Assembly: GCA_944323955.1 (NCBI GenBank)
Contig: CALUUK010000006.1
Span: forward strand, 1 to 64,000
Direction: 5' to 3'
Source: Candidatus Gastranaerophilales bacterium
GTDB lineage: Bacteria; Cyanobacteriota; Vampirovibrionia; Gastranaerophilales; Gastranaerophilaceae
Length of the DNA stretch: 64,000 bases
In this document: positions 1 through 6,861 of the stretch, one piece after another
Layout: each line of letters opens with the position of its first letter
Position numbering within the stretch: position 1 is the stretch's first letter
Program-made: the position numbers and the translations under genes
Notes under the pieces: generated by a model
What the model was told of the DNA's origin: nothing
The model's input: only the letters and a program-made list of their open reading frames with translations
Databases searched by the model: none

Positions 1-645
1 CTCTTCTTCCATACTCGGATACATCAAGTTTGCTATTTCTTCATAATTTCTATCTTGTTTTCTGTTTTTTGCCACAGGCTGTATCTTTTCTAACGGACGG
101 TTTCCCATCATTCCGCCTTTGAACAAAGTTTTTTCAACATCTGATATCGATAGTACTTCTTCTTTTAATGTTTTTGCATCTCCTAAAAGTATCGGCTCTT
201 TCTTCTTCACCTGTATCTGGCTTTTCTCCTCCATTGTTGGGTACATCAAACTTGCTATCTCGTTGTAATCTTTTAGAGGAGCTTGTATCTTTTTTGTTTT
301 CGCTTTCATTACGATGTTTTCATTTACTTGAGGCACTCCGAAATCTTTTACATTCCCCACTTTATTTATATAGTCTATTCTTTGCCTTGCAGGTTTTTCC
401 GAAGTATTTCTTCTTTGCAGTCTCGCTTCTCTCGCTCTGATTTCTTGCTCTTCTCTTATATCTCTTAATCTTCCCTGCTCTACTATCCCATTTGTTCGAC
501 CAAAATTATTATTGTACACTATTGTTTCTGCCGGTATTAATTCTATTGTTTCTGTTTCCTCAGGATATCTGTACATTAAATTTGCTATGTAGATTTTTCT
601 TTCAGGAGCCTCTTTTTCATATGTCACTCCTCCTTGCAGCATCAT
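1..645 (-). CDS. Truncated-in-window paralogue of the M23 peptidase N-terminal region
   Basis: The reading frame enters from beyond the left edge, so only the first 215 codons are visible and the C-terminal domain is unknown. The protein is nearly identical to the N-terminal region of the M23 protein at 1235-2251 up to about residue 150, then diverges. A motif of the type YxEIAxLMYPxMEE occurs twice (once near 180-250, once near 1-45), and a related IANLMY stretch lies near the start. The ATG AAA that starts the sister gene is AAG AAA here, with an in-frame TAA just upstream. The first usable ATG is therefore at 645, and no good ribosome binding site precedes it. The copy may be poorly translated or a silent cassette. 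Function unknown; a phage structural or lysis-related role is inferred only from context. Confidence 0.6.
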   Translation of the reverse strand, partial: MMLQGGVTYEKEAPERKIYIANLMYRYPEETETIELIPAETIVYNNNFGRTNGIVEQGRLRDIREEQEIRAREARLQRRNTSEKPARQRIDYINKVGNVKDFGVPQVNENIVMKAKTKKIQAPLKDYNEIASLMYPTMEEKSQIQVKKKEPILLGDAKTLKEEVLSISDVEKTLFKGGMMGNRPLEKIQPVAKNRKQDRNYEEIANLMYPSMEEE

Positions 646-660
646 TCTTTGTTCTCTTTT
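193..660. repeat. Direct repeat copy 1 (468 bp)
   Basis: These bases match 1781-2248 in the same orientation at a constant offset of 1588, with no net insertion or deletion. I count about 18 mismatches by eye, close to 96% identity. The repeat covers most of the N-terminal coding region of the two paralogous minus-strand genes and ends just at the start codon region. Confidence 0.9.
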
Positions 661-722
661 CTTTCTTTACTCTTTCTTCATTTCTTAAATCATGTTATTA
701 TTTGTTCATAAGGAGCTCTATT

Positions 723-1232
723 TTGAAAATTTTTCTTTTCTTTCTTTCTTTTTTATTCTTTCCTATCCTCTCTTTCGCAACAGAGTACAAACCTATCCCC
801 ATTGAGAAAAGTAACCAATACAAAATTGAAATTGAACAAATTATTAATAAAGAAGTCCCTAAATACAAGAAAGATATAGATAATGTTGTAGTTGAAGCAA
901 AACAACTTCATGACAAATTAATAAAAGACGGATATAATTTTGAAGACTATCATAATCTATTACTTATGTCAGAAATAGTTATATTCGGATTTGTTGAAGA
1001 ATTAGATACAAAGTTAATAACATTTACACAGAAAAATTATTTCCAAAATATTTATAAACCTGAAACCATTGATGATTTTTATACATATAGAAACTATTTA
1101 TATAGAAATTTCAAAGAAAATAACATAAATACAAAAAAAATTACGGAACTGTTAAATTATCAATCTCTTAAAAATAAAACAATTGAAAAATATATAAAAC
1201 ATATTCAAAAGACTATTTTACCGGAAGAATAA
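723..1232 (+). CDS. Small secreted protein, unknown function
   Basis: 169 residues, not recognised. I chose the TTG at 723 because a clean AAGGAG (710-715) lies 7 bases upstream; the open frame runs further upstream but there it only mirrors the antisense repeat. Residues 1-20 form a very hydrophobic signal peptide ending in an LSFA-type cleavage region. The mature part is charged, probably helical, and rich in Lys, Asn and Tyr. It stands on the opposite strand to the flanking phage-like genes, between the two 468-bp repeats, and its stop lies 3 bases from the end of the M23 gene. It would be exported across the inner membrane. Nothing in it indicates an enzyme. Confidence 0.65.
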   Translation: MKIFLFFLSFLFFPILSFATEYKPIPIEKSNQYKIEIEQIINKEVPKYKKDIDNVVVEAKQLHDKLIKDGYNFEDYHNLLLMSEIVIFGFVEELDTKLITFTQKNYFQNIYKPETIDDFYTYRNYLYRNFKENNINTKKITELLNYQSLKNKTIEKYIKHIQKTILPEE

Positions 1233-1234
1233 TA

Positions 1235-2251
1235 TTAAAATTTATTTTTATCAATATATTTTGCTGGTGAAACACCAATACCTCTATAATAACCTTCTCT
1301 GATTGTAAAATGTAAATGAGGCCCGTTTGATGAACCAGTATTGCCCGAATATGCAATTATTTGCCCTTGTTTTACATGCTCTCCTTTATTGACGACCCAT
1401 TTTGATATATGCCCATATTCACTTGTTACAATTTTACCGTTTATCATACCATGATTAAGTACAACTGAATAACCATAACCTGAAGCCTTGCCTGATTTTA
1501 TTACCTCACCATTAGCAACTGCTTTAATAGGAGTTCCTACCGGAACAGCAATATCCCAACCATTATGAAATTTATCTTTTTTTTCAATAGGATGAAATCT
1601 CATTCCGTAGTCACTGCTAATTCTGCCATTTACAGGCATTATCCAATCAGTTTTTTTCTCTGCCTCCATTTCTTTATCCTTGTTTTCCTCTTTTTTATCA
1701 ACCGGTTTTACTTCATATTCCTTATCTGCAAGGGTTATCATATCCGGTTCTTTTAAAATTGAAGTCTCTCCAAGCAGCACCGGCTCTTTCTTCTTCACCT
1801 GTATTTGGCTTTTCTCCTCCATTGTTGGGTACATCAAACTTGCTATCTCATTGTAATCTTTTGAAGGAGTTTGTATCCTTTTTGTTTTCGCCTTCATTAC
1901 GATGTTTTCATTTACTTGAGGTACTCCGAAATCTTTTACATTCCCCACTTTATTTATATAGTCTATTCTCTCTCTTGCAGGTTTTTCCGAAGTATTTCTT
2001 CTTTGCAGTCTCGCTTCTCTCGCCCTGATTTCTTGCTCTTCTCTTATATCTCTTAATCTTCCCTGCTCTACTATCTCATTTGTTCGACCAAAACTATTAT
2101 TGTACACTATCGTTTCTGTCGGTATTAATTCTATTGTTTCTGTTTCCTCAGGATATCTGTACATTAAATTTGCTATGTAGATTTTTCTTTCAGGAGCCTC
2201 TTTTTCATATGTTACTCCGCCTTGCAGCATCATTCTTTGTTCTCTTTTCAT
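1235..2251 (-). CDS. LytM/M23-family peptidase with a repeat-derived N-terminal region
   Basis: 338 residues. The C-terminal part (from about residue 200) is a LytM/M23 metallopeptidase domain: the zinc-site His and Asp are in a KFHNGWDIAV segment and the HxH motif in GPHLHF, so the catalytic set looks complete. Such enzymes cut peptidoglycan cross-bridges. Residues 1 to about 150 have no recognised fold, are charged, and are shared with the truncated paralogue to the left. No signal peptide is visible. The ATG at 2251 follows AAGGAAAAAATAA. The gene lies 14 bases after terL in the same direction, so a phage tail or lysis role is plausible but is inferred from context. Confidence 0.8.
   Translation of the reverse strand: MKREQRMMLQGGVTYEKEAPERKIYIANLMYRYPEETETIELIPTETIVYNNSFGRTNEIVEQGRLRDIREEQEIRAREARLQRRNTSEKPARERIDYINKVGNVKDFGVPQVNENIVMKAKTKRIQTPSKDYNEIASLMYPTMEEKSQIQVKKKEPVLLGETSILKEPDMITLADKEYEVKPVDKKEENKDKEMEAEKKTDWIMPVNGRISSDYGMRFHPIEKKDKFHNGWDIAVPVGTPIKAVANGEVIKSGKASGYGYSVVLNHGMINGKIVTSEYGHISKWVVNKGEHVKQGQIIAYSGNTGSSNGPHLHFTIREGYYRGIGVSPAKYIDKNKF
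1781..2248. repeat. Direct repeat copy 2 (468 bp)
   Basis: Partner of 193-660. It encodes the N-terminal region of the intact M23 gene. Recombination between the two copies would delete about 1.6 kb, including the M23 domain and the secreted-protein gene, and would fuse this start region to whatever C-terminal domain lies left of the window. Confidence 0.9.
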
Positions 2252-2265
2252 TTATTTTTTCCTTT

Positions 2266-3576
2266 CTAGCCGTAAGGATCAAAATTAGAATCTAATATAA
2301 CGGTTTCTTCACGTTCATCTATTAAATATGAATAGTAATTTATCGCATAAATACCCATCATAAGACTGTCAGCAAAATCAGGACTTTCTCCTTGTTCTGC
2401 TTTCATATCTTTTTTAGACTGAATAACAATCTGCCCGTTTGGTTTATATGATTTTTTTATATATTCAAGCTGGGAAACAGTAAAATCTGAAGATATTTTC
2501 AGCCACTCATTATCAATATAATCTTTTAATGTAAGATATCCGTCAGCTCTTCTGTTCAGGGCATTAGGCCTATTGCTTGAAGCTGCACCGTTAAACTTTA
2601 TTGTATTTGCAATAACATTTTTGATACTCACATATATTGAATAACCTAAACCGTCAGCATCCAAAATTAACAATTCAGGTTTCCATAAGGAATAAAGATT
2701 AATAATTCTGCCCTTAGTAATATCAGTATCAGGTTCAGACCAGAAGTCCTGTTTTTCTAAAGACCATTGCGTGGTGCTTTTAGACTCAATAAGACTTGCC
2801 ACGCAAAGGTCTCCTCCGCTGCCTGCCAGATCAACTGACATACAACGGATTTTTCTGTAATTTTCTTCATTAATTTTTAAATTTTTTGCACGGTCTAATT
2901 TTATTGAAGAAAATAAGAAATCATTTGTTGTATCAATGGGATTGCCTTCCCATATATATTCATAATCCTGAATATTTCGTTCTTTGCAGCGCTGAGCTTC
3001 TAATATAAGTTTTTCAGGACAATACTTGTTATCGTAATAATTAATTTTAATATGCAAACAATCATCTCTGGATACAAATTCAGAATAAACAGGGTCTTTG
3101 CGAACGAGACGATTCATTGTAAAAATTACAATAGAGTTCTTTTTTCGGATAGTAGGAATAATAACATCCAATGTAGATTTTGAAATCGCCTGGGCTTCAT
3201 CTATCCACAAAATGTCAATTCCCTCCAAGCCTTTAATATTCACTCTGCCTTGTTCTTTAAAACCTTTAAATATAATGCTTGAATTAGAATAATTATGAAT
3301 AATTTTATTGGATTTTACGGTAAAATTGAGATTATAATCGGTAATAAGGTCATTAAATATTTTATGAACACTGTCAGAAATAGTTGCCTGAGTTTCTCTT
3401 CCGCAACAAACTCTCACTTTACGCTGTTCTGCAATCCAGAGAATGAGTCTTGCTATGCTTTGGGATTTGCCACCACCCCTTCCTCCTTCGATTAAAAAAT
3501 AATTATAGTTGTTAATATTAGTTATAACGGGAATAAGTTTTTCAGGTATATCAAGTATTTCAGGTAATTGTATCAT
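2266..3576 (-). CDS. Phage terminase large subunit
   Basis: Packaging motor ATPase and nuclease, about 436 residues from the ATG at 3576. A longer start at 3630 is open but lies inside the upstream gene. Visible motifs: Walker A GGRGGGKS near residues 31-38, Walker B with the catalytic acid in LWIDEAQ near residue 115, then nuclease acids in DLAGSGGD, in LDADGLG and in SPDFADSLMMG near the C-terminus. This is the PBSX/Terminase_3-like layout, and all key residues appear present. It overlaps the small subunit gene by 17 bases. No portal gene follows; an M23 peptidase does instead, which is unusual for a complete phage. Confidence 0.9.
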   Translation of the reverse strand: MIQLPEILDIPEKLIPVITNINNYNYFLIEGGRGGGKSQSIARLILWIAEQRKVRVCCGRETQATISDSVHKIFNDLITDYNLNFTVKSNKIIHNYSNSSIIFKGFKEQGRVNIKGLEGIDILWIDEAQAISKSTLDVIIPTIRKKNSIVIFTMNRLVRKDPVYSEFVSRDDCLHIKINYYDNKYCPEKLILEAQRCKERNIQDYEYIWEGNPIDTTNDFLFSSIKLDRAKNLKINEENYRKIRCMSVDLAGSGGDLCVASLIESKSTTQWSLEKQDFWSEPDTDITKGRIINLYSLWKPELLILDADGLGYSIYVSIKNVIANTIKFNGAASSNRPNALNRRADGYLTLKDYIDNEWLKISSDFTVSQLEYIKKSYKPNGQIVIQSKKDMKAEQGESPDFADSLMMGIYAINYYSYLIDEREETVILDSNFDPYG

Positions 3577-3871
3577 TGTTAAAATCCGTATCAGTATCTT
3601 CTCCGACATTAAGCCGAAGTTCTTCATCATTTATTATTACGCTGCCCATAAAATTTACGGTTGCGGAAGGTTTATCTTTTTCACTATATAATCCGCATAA
3701 TTTACCTTTAAGTTCTTCAGCTTTAAGAAAAATTGAAATATCAGGATTAATTTCATCATCTTTACCTTTTTTGTTCAAAGCCAATTTTTGGACAGTCTCA
3801 AGGTTTTCAAAAGATTCATTTTTTGAATACTTAAATTTATCACCAGAAGATAATTTCTTTTTTCCAGCCAT
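3560..3871 (-). CDS. Probable terminase small subunit
   Basis: 103 residues, basic N-terminus and acidic C-terminus. The C-terminal segment (MGSVIINDEELRLNVGED) resembles the large-subunit-binding tail of some phage TerS proteins, but no full DNA-binding domain is obvious and the protein is short. The main evidence is position: it immediately precedes and overlaps terL by 17 bases. The ATG at 3871 has a GGAG ribosome binding site. A strong hairpin (3901-3927) and a candidate structured RNA lie directly upstream on the same strand. Confidence 0.6.
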   Translation of the reverse strand: MAGKKKLSSGDKFKYSKNESFENLETVQKLALNKKGKDDEINPDISIFLKAEELKGKLCGLYSEKDKPSATVNFMGSVIINDEELRLNVGEDTDTDFNNDTIT

Positions 3872-3890
3872 ACGCCTCCGTTTAAATTTT

Positions 3891-3927
3891 TAATCACAAA
3901 ACGGCGGAACAATAAATGTTCCGCCGT
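3891..3927 (-). terminator. Strong hairpin with T-rich tail upstream of terS
   Basis: Ten-base perfect inverted repeat, 3901-3910 with 3918-3927, around a 7-base loop. On the minus strand it is followed by TTTTG, as in an intrinsic terminator. It lies only about 30 bases before the terS start, so it would end the short upstream transcript or attenuate terS. Confidence 0.7.
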
Positions 3928-4045
3928 AAATTAGTTATGGTACTCCCTCTGACTTAGCGATTCCAGTCACCGTATTCGGGGCAAGTTCTGCCTGTTACAT
4001 TCACCGAATAGTTAATCCGGCGAGTTGCCTACTGAGGTCTTAGAT
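3901..4045 (-). ncRNA. Candidate structured small RNA upstream of terS
   Basis: About 145 bases with no ORF, noticeably more GC-rich than the flanks and bounded by a promoter-like TATGAT (4049-4054) and the terminator hairpin. Visible pairings include 3973-3979 with 4004-4010 (7 bp), enclosing 3980-3983 with 3989-3992, and a GGC/GCC hairpin around 4019-4029. The sequence CGGTGA occurs twice. I do not recognise the family. Its place next to the terminase genes suggests a phage-encoded RNA, by inference. Confidence 0.5.
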
Positions 4046-4048
4046 CAA

Positions 4049-4079
4049 ATCATAATTTCAGAATAACATTTTTTACATT
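4049..4079 (-). promoter_or_regulatory. Putative promoter of the small RNA/terminase unit
   Basis: TATGAT at 4054-4049 is a good -10. No TTGACA lies at -35; a TTACATT-type site (4074-4079) occupies that position, as at activator-dependent promoters. Predicted start is near 4043. Confidence 0.4.
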
Positions 4080-4187
4080 TTTATGCAAGTATATTCGTCG
4101 TATTGTTACATTTATTTACATTTTATTATATTATATATACATTATCTGGTTTGTTTTTACATTATAAAGGCATGTATTATTTACATT
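4074..4187. repeat. Cluster of six TACATT sites
   Basis: TACATT occurs at 4074, 4107, 4117, 4138, 4158 and 4182 on the plus strand. Spacings are 33, 10, 21, 20 and 24 bases, mostly close to whole helical turns. The cluster lies immediately upstream of the candidate RNA and terminase unit. The region has no convincing ORF. Confidence 0.55.
4103..4120. repeat. 18-bp operator-like repeat, copy 1
   Basis: The sequence TTGTTACATTTATTTACA is repeated exactly at 4790-4807 in the same orientation. Each copy contains two TTACA units 10 bases apart. One copy lies upstream of each minus-strand transcription unit. Confidence 0.6.
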
Positions 4188-4240
4188 TTACTTCCTTTAT
4201 TACTTGTTATTGCCAAAGTTTCCGCGAGAATCTTATTATT

Positions 4241-4654
4241 TTATTTATCTCTATGTTTTTCATTTATATTTTCTTTTTTTCTCACATTGTTCAGCTCTTT
4301 GACAAGTTTTCTTTGTTTGTTAAAATCAACGGCATATTGACGGATTTTGCCGTTCCTGTACTCGGTATTAACGCCGTAAACAAACCCGGCACGCTCTTTT
4401 GTACCGTTTCTTATATTAATTTCATCGAACTTGCCGTTTTTTATTTTTCTGATAAATTCTTCCGTACGTTTTCTGGAAGACGGTTTATAAGTTTCATATT
4501 TTTTTGTAATAACATTAAATTGAGTCAATTCTGCAGCAAGTTTTCCGCAATTTCCGCATACATAAATTTTCAATTTTCTATCACTATACTTAAAGTTCGG
4601 AAGCAAAAATGCAGTCCGAATTGGGGCTTGATAAAACCCGCAGCAATAAATCAT
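4241..4654 (-). CDS. Phage-associated zinc-ribbon-like protein, unknown function
   Basis: 137 residues, basic. A CGNCGK pair near residue 33 and a CC near residues 4-5 could bind zinc. The rest is lysine/arginine-rich, consistent with nucleic-acid binding. The ATG at 4654 has AAGGGGA seven bases upstream on the minus strand. It is the first gene of the phage-like module after rlmH, with copy 2 of the operator-like repeat about 135 bases upstream. I do not recognise the family; a role in phage DNA handling is only a guess. Confidence 0.65.
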   Translation of the reverse strand: MIYCCGFYQAPIRTAFLLPNFKYSDRKLKIYVCGNCGKLAAELTQFNVITKKYETYKPSSRKRTEEFIRKIKNGKFDEINIRNGTKERAGFVYGVNTEYRNGKIRQYAVDFNKQRKLVKELNNVRKKENINEKHRDK

Positions 4655-4789
4655 AATAAAATCCCCTTGACTAAATGTGGTTCTCCGATTTACAAATTAC
4701 AATTAATTGATAATTTGATATTTCATTTTAAAATAAATTACATTATAATAATAGCATATTTTACATCTTTTCGCATTATTTTCATAATG

Positions 4790-4807
4790 TTGTTACATTT
4801 ATTTACA
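4790..4807. repeat. 18-bp operator-like repeat, copy 2
   Basis: Exact copy of 4103-4120, in an otherwise gene-free 230-base gap between the zinc-ribbon gene and rlmH. More TACAT-type sites lie at 4739 and 4762. A TATAAT on the minus strand (4747-4742) may be the -10 for the zinc-ribbon gene. Confidence 0.6.
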
Positions 4808-4884
4808 CATTATCATGTATAGATATATTTTTTAACAAGATATTAGACCATTAAAGACATTAAAACGTAAGTGCAAAGAAAATA

Positions 4885-5355
4885 TTATCTGTGATATGGC
4901 TCATTTGCATTAATTTTAAATGCACGGTATATTTGTTCGATCAATAACACTCTTACCATTTGATGAGTAAAAGTCATTTTTGAAAAACTCATCTTGAAAT
5001 TTGCTTTATCGCTGACCGATTTTGAAAGTCCGTTGGCTCCGCCTATTATAAAGACAACATCATTAATACCCTCATTTGATATTTCCTTTATTTTCAGTGC
5101 AAAATCTTCAGATGAAAGCATTTTACCGTTTATTTCAAGTGTAATAATGTAAGAATTAGGTTTAATTGCCTGCAAAATTCGCCTGGACTCTATTTCCTTA
5201 TATTTTTCGTTTAACGTTTCATCTATTATTTGTTCGGACTGTATTTCCGTAACAGAAAAAGAACAAAATGAAGAAAGTCTTTTTTCATATTCTTTAATGG
5301 TATCTTTTGTATATTGTTCTTTAATTCTACCGACGGCAATAATTTTTATATTCAT
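4885..5355 (-). CDS. rlmH: 23S rRNA (pseudouridine-1915-N3) methyltransferase
   Basis: 156 residues, the usual RlmH length. It methylates pseudouridine 1915 in helix 69 of 23S rRNA on assembled ribosomes. Diagnostic features: N-terminal MNIKIIAVGRIKEQY, the SAM-binding FIIGGANG segment, the SFSKMTFTHQMVRVLLIEQIYRA block, and the C-terminal NEPYHR. The open frame extends upstream to 5538, but the ATG at 5355 fits the family and has TATAAT six bases upstream, which predicts a leaderless mRNA. Its 3' end borders the phage-like module. Confidence 0.95.
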   Translation of the reverse strand: MNIKIIAVGRIKEQYTKDTIKEYEKRLSSFCSFSVTEIQSEQIIDETLNEKYKEIESRRILQAIKPNSYIITLEINGKMLSSEDFALKIKEISNEGINDVVFIIGGANGLSKSVSDKANFKMSFSKMTFTHQMVRVLLIEQIYRAFKINANEPYHR

Positions 5356-5361
5356 AGATTG

Positions 5362-5391
5362 ATTATATGAAATTAAGTTTAGTTTAGTAAA
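5362..5391 (-). promoter_or_regulatory. rlmH promoter, predicted leaderless
   Basis: TATAAT at 5367-5362, 18-base spacer, TTTACT at 5391-5386. The -10 ends six bases before the ATG, so transcription should begin at or next to the start codon; no ribosome binding site is present. Confidence 0.6.
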
Positions 5392-5476
5392 TAGTTTTTT
5401 ACGATTTGTATAAAATAGATAATGTTTAGGATAAAATCTTAATGTTGTTGAAAATAGAACATGAGCGGAGATAGAA

Positions 5477-6850
5477 ATGTATAACGTAGCTATAGTCGGC
5501 GGCGGTCCTGCAGGGATTTTTGCGGCACTTGAAATCATGAAATTAAAACCGGAATGGAAAGTAATTTTAGTCGAAAAGGGCGTCCAAATTGAAAAAAGAA
5601 AATGTCTTTTAAGAGAAGGTTATGAAAAATGTCCTTCCTGTAAAAAATGCGGACTTTTATGCGGATGGGGCGGCGCAGGAGCATTCTCAGACGGGAAATT
5701 AACTCTTACTCCTGATGTAGGAGGTCACTTGCTTGACTATATGCCGCGTAAAAATGTTGAAGACCTTGTTAAATATACAGATGATAAATATCTGGAATTC
5801 GGTGCAACGGATGAAGTATTCGGATTAGACAAAGAAGCATTTGCGGATATAGAAAGAGCTGCAGTACTCGCCGAGCTAAAACTTGTTCATTCTCCGGTAA
5901 GACATCTTGGAACGGAAAGAAGCCTTGATGTTCTCAAAAATATGCAAGACTATCTAAGCAAAAGAATTACAATCTTATATGATACGATAGCGGATCAGTT
6001 AATTGTTGAAAACGGACAGGTTAAAGGTTTTATAACAAAAGATAATCAAAAAATAGAAGCCGAGCATATAATTATTGCGCCGGGAAGAGAAGGTGCTGAT
6101 TGGTTGACGCATGAATTTGCAAAAAACAAAATAGGTATGGTAAATAATGCCGTAGATGTAGGAGTCAGAGTTGAACTTCCGGCTCCGGTTTTTGAACCGA
6201 TTACCGAAAGATTATATGAATCAAAACTAATATATCACTCACCAACATTTGGGGACGAAGTAAGAACTTTTTGTATGAATCCTTATGGTGAAGTTGTAAC
6301 GGAAAACTATTCTGGGATTTCAACCGTAAACGGACACAGTTATGCAAACTACAGAACAGCAAATACAAATTTTGCGCTATTGGTATCGGAAAAATTCACG
6401 GAACCATTTAAAGAACCCATAGCATACGGCCAACATGTTGCAAGACTTGCTAATATGCTCGCAGGCGGTGTGCTTGTTCAAAGATTCGGCGACTTACTTG
6501 ACGGACGCCGTTCTACTCCCGACAGAATCAAAAGCAGTGTAATTACCCCGACATTATCCTGTGCAACACCCGGTGATTTAAGTTTGGTTCTTCCCTACAG
6601 ACAAATGACAGCCATAATTGAAATGCTTTATGCATTGGATAAAATAGCACCCGGAACTGCCTCCAGATATACTCTTTTATACGGGGTTGAAGTTAAATTC
6701 TACTCAGGCAGAGTAAAATTAACAAACGACCTTGAGACAGAAGGCGTTAAAAATTTATATGCAATAGGCGACGGAGCGGGAGTTACAAGAGGGTTGATAC
6801 AAGCCTCCGCTTCGGGTATACATGCAGCAAGAGTAATATGTTCAAAATAA
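5477..6850 (+). CDS. FAD-dependent dehydrogenase of the COG2509 family
   Basis: 457 residues. The N-terminal dinucleotide-binding motif GGGPAG follows MYNVAIV. A cysteine-rich segment (CPSCKKCGLLCGWGGAGAFSDGKL) near residues 52-76 is characteristic of this family of uncharacterised FAD-dependent dehydrogenases. A C-terminal AIGDGAGVTRGL motif contacts FAD. Cytoplasmic, physiological substrate unknown. The ATG follows GCGGAGA. The stop at 6850 lies 11 bases before gcvT, so it is probably cotranscribed with the glycine cleavage genes. Confidence 0.88.
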   Translation: MYNVAIVGGGPAGIFAALEIMKLKPEWKVILVEKGVQIEKRKCLLREGYEKCPSCKKCGLLCGWGGAGAFSDGKLTLTPDVGGHLLDYMPRKNVEDLVKYTDDKYLEFGATDEVFGLDKEAFADIERAAVLAELKLVHSPVRHLGTERSLDVLKNMQDYLSKRITILYDTIADQLIVENGQVKGFITKDNQKIEAEHIIIAPGREGADWLTHEFAKNKIGMVNNAVDVGVRVELPAPVFEPITERLYESKLIYHSPTFGDEVRTFCMNPYGEVVTENYSGISTVNGHSYANYRTANTNFALLVSEKFTEPFKEPIAYGQHVARLANMLAGGVLVQRFGDLLDGRRSTPDRIKSSVITPTLSCATPGDLSLVLPYRQMTAIIEMLYALDKIAPGTASRYTLLYGVEVKFYSGRVKLTNDLETEGVKNLYAIGDGAGVTRGLIQASASGIHAARVICSK

Positions 6851-6861
6851 ACGGAGTTTTT

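Noticed and set aside
492-722. Upstream extension of the secreted-protein reading frame
   Set aside because: It only mirrors the antisense 468-bp repeat. The AAGGAG and signal peptide place the true start at TTG 723.
4103-4822. Long plus-strand open frame through the zinc-ribbon gene
   Set aside because: It is rich in Phe/Ile/Tyr as expected for the antisense of an AT-rich gene, has no ribosome binding site, and runs through repeat arrays.
6840-6861. Glycine riboswitch before gcvT
   Set aside because: Only 11 bases separate gcvT from the upstream flavoprotein gene and no such structure exists there.
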